From contig BQJH01000121.1 in assembly GCA_021604605.1 (NCBI GenBank), positions 1 to 8,387 on the forward strand: a DNA stretch of 8,387 nt. Direction: 5' to 3'. Shown here piece after piece: positions 1 to 7,294 of the stretch (within the stretch, counting starts at the first letter, position 1; each line of letters starts with the position of its first letter). The translations under genes were made by a program, and so were the position numbers. The DNA is from Hyphococcus sp. Lineage in GTDB: Bacteria; Pseudomonadota; Alphaproteobacteria; Caulobacterales; Parvularculaceae. The notes below the pieces were generated by a model, which saw only the letters and a program-made list of their open reading frames with translations, had not been told where the DNA came from and ran no database searches.

Positions 1-323
1 CAATCAGCGGCAACGAACCCCAGGCTTGCAAGGAAAATTGCCGTGACCAAATGGGAGAAGCGCCGATGGCGGCTCAAAAAAAGCGCGCTCAACGCCAGGG
101 CAATTATTCCAATCGCGGCGTGGGGCTCGCTTTTCAGGCTAAAATAAAACCCCGCGCCAATTCCAATCGCCACCGGGGTCCACAACCCTAACCGGCTCAA
201 ATCAGATGCAATCCATGATTTCAGGGATTGCGGGGTAACAAAAGAAGCGCGGCGCCAGAATGCACGCAATCGACTGGGCGTGATCTCAGGGTCAGCGAAT
301 TCTTCAGCAAATTTCCCGCTCAT
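1..323 (-). CDS. comEC: ComEC/Rec2-type competence protein, N-terminal part (cut by left edge)
   Basis: The reverse strand reads open from ATG at 323-321 to the window edge, giving 107 codons with no stop. ComEC forms the inner-membrane channel that brings single-stranded DNA into the cytoplasm during transformation. The visible part has a basic, Arg-rich cytoplasmic-looking start (residues 18-26), then three likely membrane segments at about 47-63, 69-84 and 91-105. The stretch LWTPVAIGIGAGFYFSL followed by KSEP resembles the first membrane segment of alphaproteobacterial ComEC proteins, where a 'W-P-GIG-YF-L-EP' pattern is familiar. The start is supported by AGGG about nine bases upstream; a second AAGGG sits only three bases away. 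The gene is divergent from gltX, an arrangement remembered from other alphaproteobacteria. The competence (Rec2) and metallo-beta-lactamase-like domains lie outside the window, so the family call rests on the N-terminus and context alone. Confidence 0.68.
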   Translation of the reverse strand, partial: MSGKFAEEFADPEITPSRLRAFWRRASFVTPQSLKSWIASDLSRLGLWTPVAIGIGAGFYFSLKSEPHAAIGIIALALSALFLSRHRRFSHLVTAIFLASLGFVAAD

Positions 324-424
324 ATGCCCTTACCCTAAGGTCATAGGCGCCCAGAAGAAAGATGTGCTAAGAGCCCACACGAACACCTCATCACGCCATC
401 AAACTCGGAGTTGGTCTTTTAAAC
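324..424. other. Divergent intergenic region comEC / gltX
   Basis: This 101-bp gap must hold the start signals for both flanking genes. I could not pick a convincing -35/-10 pair for either direction. A short inverted repeat, CCTTA-CCC-TAAGG (328-340), lies right in front of comEC, and its purine-rich strand provides the comEC ribosome-binding sequence. For gltX the only GGAG (407-410) is 14 bases from the ATG, which is long, so gltX has a weak or atypical ribosome-binding site. Confidence 0.4.
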
Positions 425-1861
425 ATGGCCCAAGCATCTTCTGACGCGCGCCCGATTGTTACCCGTTTTGCGCCCTCACCAACCGGCTACCTTCATATTG
501 GCGGCGCCCGCACAGCGCTTTTCAACTGGCTTTTTGCTCGCCATCACGGCGGCAAATTTTTGCTGCGCATCGAAGACACGGACCGAAAACGCCATACGGA
601 AGCTGCTATCGATGCTATTCTCGATGGCCTTTCCTGGCTTGGACTCGACTGGGATGCGCCCCCGGTCTCCCAACATGCACAACGCGAGCGCCATATCGAA
701 GTTGCGCACCAATTACTGGAAAACGGCAACGCCTATCGGTGTTATCTAACACCAGACGAGCTTGACGCCGCCCGCGAAAAAGCAAAAGCCGACGGTGTTC
801 GTTTTGAAAGCCCGTGGCGCGATAAGCCTGCGTCAGAGGCGCCTGATGATGCGCCTTTTGCTATCCGGTTCAAAGCCCCGCGTGACGGTGAAACACTTAT
901 CCAGGATGCCGTGCAAGGGGATGTGCGGTTTCCCAACTCAGCGCTGGACGATCTGATTATCTTGCGCAGCGCGGAAGACGGAAAAACAGGCGGCCCAACA
1001 TACAATCTTGCCGTTGTTGTTGATGATCATGATATGGGCGTCACACATGTCATTCGCGGTGATGATCACCTTAATAACGCCGCCCGTCAGCAGCAAATCT
1101 ATAAAGCACTAGGGTGGGAAGCGCCTGTGTTCGCTCATGTTCCTTTAATCCACGGACAGGATGGCGCCAAACTCTCCAAGCGTCATGGCGCGCTTGGCGT
1201 TGAAGCCTATCGCGATGATGGCTATCTCGCGGACGGCCTCGCCAATTACCTTCTTCGGCTGGGATGGTCTCACGGCGATGATGAACTGATCACGCGCGCG
1301 CAAGCGATTGAATGGTTTGACTTGAACCATGTCAACAAGGCGCCGGCCCGGCTTGATATCGATAAGCTAAATCACATCAACGCACATTATGTTACAGCGC
1401 TGAGTGACGAAGAATTTCTCGCCAAGGCAACGCCATTTTTAGCATCGGATGAAACCCCTCTTAATACGGATGACTTCGCAAAACTGAAACGCGCCGCAAG
1501 CTTCCTGAAAAGCCGCTGCAATACGCTGGTGGACATAAAAGGCGCCAGTGAATTTCTATTCCTGGCTCGCCCCATGGCAATTGAAGGCAAAGCTGCAAAG
1601 CCTCTGAAAAAAGAGGGCGCAAAGGAAATGCTCAAAGAGATCGCCAGAATACTGGAACCGGAAGCCTTATGGTTAACGCCGGAAGCGCTGGAAGAACGCC
1701 TTCAAGCGCTGGCTGTGGAAAAAGAAACCGGCTTTGGCTCCATTGGCGCGCCTTTGCGGGCCGCGCTCACTGCCGGACGGGCTTCTCCTTCTATTGGTGA
1801 GGTTTTATATAGCCTTGGGCGAGAGGAAGCCCTTTTGCGGCTTCATGACCAGATCAACTGA
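425..1861 (+). CDS. gltX: Glutamyl-tRNA synthetase (GltX)
   Basis: This enzyme charges tRNA with glutamate using ATP in the cytoplasm. In alphaproteobacteria such enzymes often also charge tRNA(Gln), with later amidation by GatCAB; that role is not shown here. The 478-residue protein has the usual length of a bacterial GluRS. The class I signature is clear: FAPSPTGYLHIGGARTALF near the N-terminus with the HIGH-type motif as HIGG (residues 24-27), and the KMSKS-type motif as KLSKRHG starting at residue 249. The active-site segment VVDDHDMGVTHVIRGDDHL precedes the KMSKS loop. The C-terminal anticodon-binding part ends with a conserved-looking GAPLRAALTG-like segment. The region that in E. coli GluRS carries a Cys-rich zinc knuckle keeps only one Cys here (C106, in YRCYLTPDEL), so it is probably zinc-free. 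The ATG at 425 is the natural start because the catalytic motif begins only ten residues later, although no close Shine-Dalgarno sequence is present. Many alphaproteobacteria have two gltX paralogues; this is the one next to gltA. Confidence 0.96.
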   Translation: MAQASSDARPIVTRFAPSPTGYLHIGGARTALFNWLFARHHGGKFLLRIEDTDRKRHTEAAIDAILDGLSWLGLDWDAPPVSQHAQRERHIEVAHQLLENGNAYRCYLTPDELDAAREKAKADGVRFESPWRDKPASEAPDDAPFAIRFKAPRDGETLIQDAVQGDVRFPNSALDDLIILRSAEDGKTGGPTYNLAVVVDDHDMGVTHVIRGDDHLNNAARQQQIYKALGWEAPVFAHVPLIHGQDGAKLSKRHGALGVEAYRDDGYLADGLANYLLRLGWSHGDDELITRAQAIEWFDLNHVNKAPARLDIDKLNHINAHYVTALSDEEFLAKATPFLASDETPLNTDDFAKLKRAASFLKSRCNTLVDIKGASEFLFLARPMAIEGKAAKPLKKEGAKEMLKEIARILEPEALWLTPEALEERLQALAVEKETGFGSIGAPLRAALTAGRASPSIGEVLYSLGREEALLRLHDQIN

Positions 1862-1885
1862 CTAAAGGTCTGGAATCGTGAGAAT

Positions 1886-1915
1886 TTGACGATATGATGT
1901 GCACTGCAGCATAAT
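1886..1915 (+). promoter_or_regulatory. Probable gltA promoter
   Basis: In the gap between gltX and gltA, TTGACG (1886-1891) and CATAAT (1910-1915) are separated by 18 bases, a good match to a housekeeping sigma promoter. A perfect TATAAT also occurs at 1915-1920, but it is 23 bases from the -35 candidate. An inverted repeat GTGCA (1899-1903) / TGCAC (1920-1924) brackets the -10 region and contains the palindrome CTGCAG, so it could be an operator; no regulator can be named. Prediction by eye. Confidence 0.5.
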
Positions 1916-1933
1916 ATAATGCACCGCAATAAA

Positions 1934-1940
1934 AAGAAGG
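1934..1940 (+). promoter_or_regulatory. gltA ribosome-binding site
   Basis: AAGAAGG ends seven bases before the ATG at 1948. It is the clearest Shine-Dalgarno sequence in this part of the window and fixes the gltA start. Confidence 0.65.
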
Positions 1941-1947
1941 CAAATCC

Positions 1948-3258
1948 ATGAAAAGCGATCTTAATCCGTCTGGCGCCGTTTCCCTCACGCAGAATGATAA
2001 AACGGTAGAGTTTCCAGTCTTTAAAGCGACACATGGGCCAGACGTTTTTGATATCAGGAGCCTTTATAAGCAGACCGGCGCCTTCACTTTTGATCCAGGC
2101 TTCACCTCAACCGCGAGCTGCGAATCAAAGATCACATTTATTGATGGTGACGAAGGCACACTCCTTTATCGCGGCTATCCGATCGATCAGTTGGCGGAAA
2201 ACTCAGACTTTCTGGAAGTTGCTTACCTTCTATTGAACGGTGAACTGCCTAACCGCGATCAACGCGATTGGTTCGATAGTTCGATCACTCGTCACACAAT
2301 GGTCCATGAACAGCTAAAGAATTTTTACAGCGGCTTCCGTCGCGACGCTCACCCGATGGCAATCATGGTTGGCGTTGTTGGCGCCCTTTCCGCTTTTTAT
2401 CACGACTCGACTGATATTAACGACCCTAAGCAGCGCTTGATCGCTACCCACCGCATGATTGCAAAAATGCCAACGATTGCAGCCATGGCGTATAAATATT
2501 CTATTGGGCAGGCATTTGTCTTTCCACGTAACGACCTCGACTATACGTCAAACTTCATGCGCATGTGCTTTGCCGTCGGCGCTGAAGACTATGAATGCAA
2601 CACAGTCTTATGCGATGCGTTAGACAAAATCTTCATCCTCCACATGGATCACGAACAGAACGCATCGACATCGACGGTGCGCCTTGCCGGTTCTTCCGGC
2701 GCCAATCCGTTCGCCTGTATCGCTGCCGGTATCGCGTCCCTATGGGGCCCGGCTCATGGCGGCGCGAATGAAGCAGCATTAAATATGCTCGAAGAAATTG
2801 GCTCTGTAGATAGAATTCCCGAATATATCGAATGCGCCAAGGACAAGAACGACCCGTTCCGTCTGATGGGCTTTGGCCACCGCGTTTATAAAAACTATGA
2901 CCCGCGCGCGACCGTGATGCGAAAAGCCTGTCACGAAGTTCTTGATGCGCTTGGCGTGCGTGACGAACCGTTGCTGCAAGTTGCAATGGAGCTTGAACGC
3001 ATTGCCCTTGAAGATGAGTATTTCGTCGAAAAGAAACTCTATCCGAACATTGATTTTTATTCTGGCATTACGCTGCGGGCGCTCGGCTTCCCAACTGACA
3101 TGTTCACGGTTTTGTTTGCTCTCGCCCGTACCGTTGGCTGGATCGCACAATGGTCAGAAATGATTGAAGATCCGAACCAGAAAATCGGTCGTCCGCGCCA
3201 GGTTTATACCGGGGCGCCAAAACGCGATTATATTGCATTACATAAACGTGGCTCGTAA
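1948..3258 (+). CDS. gltA: Citrate synthase (GltA), type II
   Basis: GltA condenses acetyl-CoA with oxaloacetate to citrate, the entry step of the TCA cycle. The 436-residue length and N-terminal extension fit the hexameric Gram-negative type (E. coli is 427 residues), which is typically inhibited by NADH. The three catalytic residues are visible: His270 in WGPAHGGANEA, His311 in GFGHRVYKNYDPRA, and Asp369 in YPNIDFYSG, corresponding to His264, His305 and Asp362 of E. coli. LHMDHEQNASTSTVRL and the C-terminal GWIAQWSEMIEDP-K-GRPRQVYTG are also family hallmarks. The start is supported by a good ribosome-binding site. The gene follows gltX in the same direction with an 86-bp gap holding a probable promoter, so it is likely transcribed on its own, perhaps with read-through from gltX. 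Nothing appears broken or missing. Confidence 0.98.
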   Translation: MKSDLNPSGAVSLTQNDKTVEFPVFKATHGPDVFDIRSLYKQTGAFTFDPGFTSTASCESKITFIDGDEGTLLYRGYPIDQLAENSDFLEVAYLLLNGELPNRDQRDWFDSSITRHTMVHEQLKNFYSGFRRDAHPMAIMVGVVGALSAFYHDSTDINDPKQRLIATHRMIAKMPTIAAMAYKYSIGQAFVFPRNDLDYTSNFMRMCFAVGAEDYECNTVLCDALDKIFILHMDHEQNASTSTVRLAGSSGANPFACIAAGIASLWGPAHGGANEAALNMLEEIGSVDRIPEYIECAKDKNDPFRLMGFGHRVYKNYDPRATVMRKACHEVLDALGVRDEPLLQVAMELERIALEDEYFVEKKLYPNIDFYSGITLRALGFPTDMFTVLFALARTVGWIAQWSEMIEDPNQKIGRPRQVYTGAPKRDYIALHKRGS

Positions 3259-3324
3259 GCGCCAACTAGATTAGCTCAACAAAACTCAGACAGTGTTTAG
3301 TCTTCATCATCACTGCTGAAGACT
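3259..3324. other. Convergent gltA / GIN-protein junction with an 8-bp inverted repeat
   Basis: Only 38 bases separate the two convergent stop codons. AGTCTTCA (3299-3306) and TGAAGACT (3317-3324) form a perfect 8-bp stem with a 10-base loop, overlapping the last codons of the minus-strand gene. It could serve as a two-way transcript end, but neither side is followed by a run of T, so it is not a typical intrinsic terminator. The same bases encode the acidic tail of the minus-strand protein, which may be the whole explanation. Confidence 0.25.
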
Positions 3325-4277
3325 TCATCGCCAATATAGACATTGCCCTTGCCGCCATGGCGGGTGACCCGGCCATTCACGGATTTCATGCGGACTTCGC
3401 TGGAACCGGAAAGGCGCAAGTCTGGCTGGGTGACGGCGCCGCCAAAATAGATGCCGCCTGACCCATCAATAATAGCCCGCAAGTGATCGGCTTTACCGCT
3501 TTTCACAGCAACGCCGCCGGAACCGGCAATACGCGCTGTCATTGGTCCGTCCAGGCGGGTCGCCCGCACCAGACCAGAACCGGCGATCGAGATATCGAGC
3601 ATCCCGTCAATATCGCCGAGAATTACGTCGCCCGGCCCTGCAATATCCACGTCAACCATGGAGGCGTCACCGGCCATCACATCCGCATCGCCGGAAATGT
3701 CGATTTCCAGCCCGGCTTTTACATTTCCGATCACCAGACGACTACCATGGATCACGCCAATCACCGCTTCATCAACATCGCTGGCCTGTCCATAGACATA
3801 ACAGGCGTCGAGACCCAGCGCCCCGCCAAGGCGGTCCATTGCTAGTTTGATCCGTGCATCAATAAAATCGACGTCCCCTTTAAAAGGCATCGTCACAACG
3901 ATCGTCGGGTAATCTTCAAAAAATCCTTCATCAACCGGTTCGCCGGTTGTTAATTTGCGTCCGGCTCTTGGCTTGAACTCACGTCTGATGCGGTTATCGC
4001 AGCAATTATCGGCGTCGTCATCGCGCCACCTTTCCCCAGAAATAATGAGCTCGCCATCTTTCTCAACCATGTCAATTCTTCGATAGGTTTTGCCCTGACG
4101 AATTTCGACATCAGTCTTGTCGCCGCTGGTCGTAACGATTTCAATTGAGCCCGTAACGTCCCGAAATGAGACTTTATTGAGCTCATAGGTTTCGGCCTCA
4201 GCGGCGCTGAAAATAGCGACGGCGCTCACGGCAATGACCCCGGAAATTCTACTGGCTTGCTTAACAATCATGTTCAT
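3297..4277 (-). CDS. Exported DUF2807 / GIN-type beta-helix protein
   Basis: The 326-residue product begins MNMIVKQASRISG, followed by a hydrophobic stretch and AEA|ETYEL, a good signal peptide with likely cleavage after residue 28, so it should reach the periplasm or beyond. Residues about 190-310 contain at least six tandem turns of roughly 19-20 residues, each centred on an 'I-x-G-x-G-x-V' core: DISGDADV, DIAGPGDV, SIAGSGLV, RIAGSGGV, IIDGSGGI, RLSGSSEV. This matches the right-handed beta-helix 'head GIN' family (DUF2807). The function is not established; a cell-surface or adhesin-like role has been suggested for the family. The protein ends in an acidic SSDDED tail. A Cys pair (residues 92-93) and Cys159 might form disulfides. 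No outer-membrane anchor or lipobox Cys is visible, so it is probably soluble. I chose ATG 4277 because GGGGAG lies eight bases upstream and the signal peptide starts there; the ORF stays open to 4427, but that extension has no export signal. ATG 4271 is a second possibility. Confidence 0.82.
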   Translation of the reverse strand: MNMIVKQASRISGVIAVSAVAIFSAAEAETYELNKVSFRDVTGSIEIVTTSGDKTDVEIRQGKTYRRIDMVEKDGELIISGERWRDDDADNCCDNRIRREFKPRAGRKLTTGEPVDEGFFEDYPTIVVTMPFKGDVDFIDARIKLAMDRLGGALGLDACYVYGQASDVDEAVIGVIHGSRLVIGNVKAGLEIDISGDADVMAGDASMVDVDIAGPGDVILGDIDGMLDISIAGSGLVRATRLDGPMTARIAGSGGVAVKSGKADHLRAIIDGSGGIYFGGAVTQPDLRLSGSSEVRMKSVNGRVTRHGGKGNVYIGDEVFSSDDED

Positions 4278-4285
4278 CAGATTTG

Positions 4286-4291
4286 CTCCCC
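4286..4291 (-). promoter_or_regulatory. Ribosome-binding site that sets the GIN-protein start
   Basis: On the minus strand GGGGAG lies eight bases before the ATG at 4277. It supports this ATG over the in-frame ATG at 4427, which would place about 50 non-signal-like residues before the signal peptide. Confidence 0.6.
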
Positions 4292-4480
4292 ACGAAGCTG
4301 GTAACGTAATTTCATGCCAGTTATGGCGATATTCACCCTGACCAGAGCAAATATTGCGCCGCCCGGCAAAAACGTTAACGGCGAGCCTGAAAACCGGCGA
4401 GACACACCCATTCCTTCGCATTTGCAAAATCGCCTACAGGCATAAATTTTCCCTATAGGCTCTCCGCCGCCTTCCCTTTA

Positions 4481-4509
4481 TTCACAAGCCTAGTAAGCGT
4501 GTCTATACG
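4481..4509 (+). promoter_or_regulatory. Probable hutIH promoter
   Basis: TTCACA (4481-4486) and TATACG (4504-4509) are 17 bases apart, a plausible sigma-70-type pair about 47 bases before the hutI start. It is the best pair I found in this intergenic region. Prediction by eye. Confidence 0.42.
4501..4508. promoter_or_regulatory. Candidate HutC-type operator
   Basis: GTCTATAC fits the published HutC-subfamily GntR operator consensus GT-N-TA-N-AC exactly and overlaps the predicted -10 of the hut promoter, a natural position for a repressor that responds to urocanate. The consensus has only six fixed bases, and the same pattern occurs by chance inside gltA (3202-3209), so position gives the main support. 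No hutC gene is in the window. Confidence 0.42.
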
Positions 4510-4555
4510 TGCGGGGACTTTCAACGATTAGCATTTGGGCGGCAAGAGACGTTTC

Positions 4556-5773
4556 ATGTGGGATACACTCTGGCTAGATGGACGGCTCGCGACCTTCAAC
4601 ACGGCGGTTGGCGCGCCTTACGGGCTCATCGACCATGGCGCTGTTGCAACCAGCGGGGGCAAGATCGCCTGGGTCGGCCCGGTCGATGATCTACCCGGCG
4701 CGCCTGAAACTTGCGCCCAAAAAGTTCAGCGCCTTGACGGGGCGCTCATGACCCCTGGCCTTATTGACTGCCACACACATCTGGTCTTCGGCGGAAACCG
4801 CGCCAAAGAATTTGAAGCGCGCCTCCTGGGCAAAAGCTATGAGGAGATCGCACGAGAAGGCGGCGGTATTCTCTCCACTGTGAGGGCCACCCGGAACGCC
4901 AGCGAAGATGATCTCCTCGTAACCGCCCTCTCCCGTCTCGATGCTTTTATTGCTGAAGGCGTCACAACCATCGAAATAAAATCCGGCTATGGGCTGGACC
5001 TCGACAATGAGCTGAAGATGCTGCGGGTTATTCGCCGGTTGGAGAGCGAACGACAGATCAGAGTTAGGTCCACCTTTCTTGGCGCTCATGCGTTGCCCTC
5101 GGAATTTGCAGACCGTCCTGACGCCTATATCGACTTTGTTTGTAATGAGATATTACCTGCCGCCCATGCTGAGGGGCTTGTCGATGCGGTCGACGGGTTT
5201 TGCGAAAATATTGGTTTCTCGCCAGCGCAGATAGAACGCGTTTTTCAAACAGCGACCAGTCTTGGCCTTTCGGTGAAACTACATGCAGAACAACTTTCCG
5301 ATCAGGGAGGTTCGGGCCTCGCCGCAAAATACAATGCGCTTTCCGCCGATCACCTTGAATATCTGAACGAGCATGACGCTCTGGCAATGGCCAAGGCAGG
5401 AACCGTGGCCGTTCTCCTACCCGGCGCTTATTATTATCTGCGGGAAACAAAATGCCCGCCGATTGATCATTTACGCAAACACAATGTCCCGATGGCGATC
5501 GCAACGGATTGCAATCCCGGCACGAGCCCAATGACGTCACTTCTTCTTGCGATGAATATGGGGTGTACGTTCTTTCACCTCACGCCTGAAGAGGTTTTGA
5601 CGGGCGCAACAAGCAATGCAGCAAGGGCGCTTGGTATCGAAGACAAGGCTGGCAGCATATCCGTTGGAAAAAATGCTGACTTTGCCATCTGGAATGCTGA
5701 CGCCCCCGCAGAGCTCGCCTACAATGTTGGCCAAAATTTACTTAAGCAGAGAATTTTTGCAGGAACCTCATGA
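4556..5773 (+). CDS. hutI: Imidazolonepropionase (HutI)
   Basis: HutI opens the ring of 4-imidazolone-5-propanoate to N-formimino-L-glutamate, the third step of histidine degradation. The 405-residue protein belongs to the amidohydrolase superfamily and has the usual family length. Metal-binding residues are visible: His73 and His75 in DCHTHLVFGGNR, His243 in KLHAEQLSDQGG, and Asp318 in AIATDCNPGTSP. His266 (SADHLEYL), Glu245 and the substrate-binding segment EIKSGYGLD (Tyr145) are also conserved. The C-terminal TGATSNAARALGIEDKAGSI is the usual return to the small beta domain. I chose ATG 4556, which has AAGAGA six bases upstream and gives the normal N-terminus; a TTG at 4535 would add seven residues but has no ribosome-binding site. 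The stop codon overlaps the hutH start (ATGA), so the two genes form an operon with coupled translation. A promoter and HutC-like operator lie just upstream. Confidence 0.96.
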   Translation: MWDTLWLDGRLATFNTAVGAPYGLIDHGAVATSGGKIAWVGPVDDLPGAPETCAQKVQRLDGALMTPGLIDCHTHLVFGGNRAKEFEARLLGKSYEEIAREGGGILSTVRATRNASEDDLLVTALSRLDAFIAEGVTTIEIKSGYGLDLDNELKMLRVIRRLESERQIRVRSTFLGAHALPSEFADRPDAYIDFVCNEILPAAHAEGLVDAVDGFCENIGFSPAQIERVFQTATSLGLSVKLHAEQLSDQGGSGLAAKYNALSADHLEYLNEHDALAMAKAGTVAVLLPGAYYYLRETKCPPIDHLRKHNVPMAIATDCNPGTSPMTSLLLAMNMGCTFFHLTPEEVLTGATSNAARALGIEDKAGSISVGKNADFAIWNADAPAELAYNVGQNLLKQRIFAGTS

Positions 5774-7293
5774 CGATTACTCTTACCCCCGGCGCCGTTA
5801 AACTTGAGCTATTAGAAGAAATATACCGCACTGGCGCTTATGCGGCGCTCGACCCGGCATGCCATGAGGCCATCAACGCCTCCTCTGCAATTCTCAGTAA
5901 GGCCGCCAAAGGCGACGCGCCCGTTTATGGCGTCAACACAGGGTTCGGCAAGCTCGCCAACAGACGCATCGCGCCGCAAGATGTTGCAACACTCCAGCGC
6001 AACCTGATCCTGTCTCACTGCGCGGGCGTCGGCGAACCGTTTGATATTCCGACAGCACGTTTAATCATGGCCTTGAAACTGATCTCGCTTGGGCGCGGCG
6101 CCTCCGGTGTGCGTATGGAGATCATTAAACAGATTGAAGCTATGCTCGCGCGCAACATCACGCCGGTGATACCGTGCCAGGGTTCTGTTGGCGCTTCCGG
6201 CGATCTGGCGCCACTGGCGCATATGGCGGCGGCGATGATTGGCGAAGGCGAAGCCTATTATCATGATGCCCGAATGCCCGCGAAAAATGCGCTGGCCGCC
6301 GCCGGGCTGAAGCCTGTCGTGCTCGAGGCGAAAGAAGGCCTTGGCCTGATTAACGGGACACAAGTCTCAACAGCGCTGGCGCTGATCGGATTATTCAATG
6401 CCTGGTGCGCGGCGCAGTCAGCGCTCGTCACGGGCGCGCTGTCAACGGACGCCGCCATGGGTTCGGCGGCGCCGTTCCGCGAAGAAATTCACACCGTGCG
6501 CGGCCATCAAGGCCAGATTGATGCAGCACATTTTCTGCGCGCTATCATGGATGGATCGGAAATCCGTGAGAGCCATCGCGAAGATGATGAACGCGTACAA
6601 GACCCCTATTGCATTCGTTGTCAGCCGCAGGTCATGGGCGCATGCATCGACTTGCTGAGGCAAGCCGCCAAGACACTGGAGATCGAGGCCAACGCCGCCA
6701 CCGATAACCCACTGGTCTTTGATGACGGCTCGATTATTTCCGGCGGCAACTTTCACGCGGAACCTGTCGCTTTCGCTGCTGACCAGATCGCCCTTGCGAT
6801 TGCCGAGATTGGTTCGATCGCGCAGCGCCGCATCGCATTGATGGTCGACCCTACGCTCTCTTATGGGTTGCCGGCTTTCTTGACCCCTGAACCGGGGGTC
6901 AATTCCGGTTTCATGATTGCGGAAGTGACCTCCGCAGCATTGATGTCAGAAAACAAACACCTTGCAAACCCGTGCTCCACGGACTCCACGCCAACCTCCT
7001 GCAATCAGGAAGATCATGTTTCCATGGCGTGTCATGGCGCCCGCCGTCTTGGCTCCATGAACCAGAACCTGATGCGCATCATCGGGATTGAACTCTTGAC
7101 AGGGGCGCAAGGGGTTGAGTTTCGGGCGCCAACAAAAACCAGCCCCGCCCTGCAGGAAATCATCATGAAACTACGCGAGAAAATTCCCGCGCTAAAAGAA
7201 GATCGCTTCATGGCGGATGACCTAACTAAAGCCGGGAAAATTATTATGGCAAGTGAATTAAAATTACGCTCGAAGTTAAATTTGGTTTCTTGA
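5770..7293 (+). CDS. hutH: Histidine ammonia-lyase (HutH)
   Basis: HutH removes ammonia from L-histidine to give trans-urocanate, the first step of the hut pathway. The self-made MIO cofactor arises from Ala142-Ser143-Gly144, seen here in GSVGASGDLAPLAHM. Numbering matches the Pseudomonas putida enzyme exactly at the active site: Tyr53 (YGVNTGFG), His83 (LSHCAGVGEP), Ser143, Asn195 (LINGTQ), Tyr280 and Arg283 (QDPYCIRCQPQ) and Glu414 (SCNQEDHVSM). All residues needed for activity are therefore present. Length is 507 residues against about 510 for P. putida. The ATG overlaps the hutI stop by four bases, with AGGA just upstream. The last 15-20 codons (KIIMASELKLRSKLNLVS) are AT-rich and unlike the usual HutH C-terminus as I remember it, while the segment before them (EDRFMADDLTKAG) looks normal, so the 3' end may have been altered by the DNA that follows. 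The usual partner hutU is not directly downstream. Confidence 0.97.
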   Translation: MTITLTPGAVKLELLEEIYRTGAYAALDPACHEAINASSAILSKAAKGDAPVYGVNTGFGKLANRRIAPQDVATLQRNLILSHCAGVGEPFDIPTARLIMALKLISLGRGASGVRMEIIKQIEAMLARNITPVIPCQGSVGASGDLAPLAHMAAAMIGEGEAYYHDARMPAKNALAAAGLKPVVLEAKEGLGLINGTQVSTALALIGLFNAWCAAQSALVTGALSTDAAMGSAAPFREEIHTVRGHQGQIDAAHFLRAIMDGSEIRESHREDDERVQDPYCIRCQPQVMGACIDLLRQAAKTLEIEANAATDNPLVFDDGSIISGGNFHAEPVAFAADQIALAIAEIGSIAQRRIALMVDPTLSYGLPAFLTPEPGVNSGFMIAEVTSAALMSENKHLANPCSTDSTPTSCNQEDHVSMACHGARRLGSMNQNLMRIIGIELLTGAQGVEFRAPTKTSPALQEIIMKLREKIPALKEDRFMADDLTKAGKIIMASELKLRSKLNLVS

Positions 7294-7294
7294 A

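Larger units (their letters stand above)
4278..4555. other. Divergent intergenic region between the GIN gene and hutI
   Basis: This 278-bp region is the longest non-coding stretch in the window. The right part carries the predicted hut promoter and operator. The left part should hold the minus-strand promoter of the GIN gene, for which I found no strong -35/-10 pair. It contains an 8-bp palindrome CGTTAACG (4373-4380) and an imperfect inverted repeat CTGGTA/TGCCAG (about 4298-4320) in the expected leader of the GIN gene. Neither can be assigned a role. Confidence 0.4.

Noticed and set aside
2633..3150. Minus-strand open frames of about 120 codons opposite gltA
   Set aside because: They are shadows of the highly conserved gltA coding sequence.
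3202..3209. A second GT-N-TA-N-AC match (GTTTATAC)
   Set aside because: It lies inside the gltA coding sequence near its 3' end, away from any promoter, and is expected by chance; it shows how weak the 8-mer is on its own.
3299..3324. Intrinsic terminator between gltA and the GIN gene
   Set aside because: There is a perfect 8-bp stem, but no T-run follows on either strand and the bases are coding; kept only as a low-confidence structural feature.
3483..3850. Two overlapping plus-strand frames of about 100-120 codons opposite the GIN gene
   Set aside because: They are low-complexity, Arg/His-rich translations of the strand opposite a well-supported gene, with no recognisable motif.
4278..4427. 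Longer N-terminus for the GIN protein, starting at the ATG at 4427
   Set aside because: The extra 50 residues look non-coding, would bury the signal peptide, and a strong ribosome-binding site stands before the ATG at 4277.
4535..4555. TTG start for hutI, seven codons upstream
   Set aside because: No ribosome-binding site precedes it, and the ATG at 4556 gives the usual HutI N-terminus with a reasonable Shine-Dalgarno sequence.
5064..5540. Minus-strand open frame of 158 codons opposite hutI
   Set aside because: It lies wholly within hutI, whose protein sequence is unmistakable, and its translation shows no domain features.
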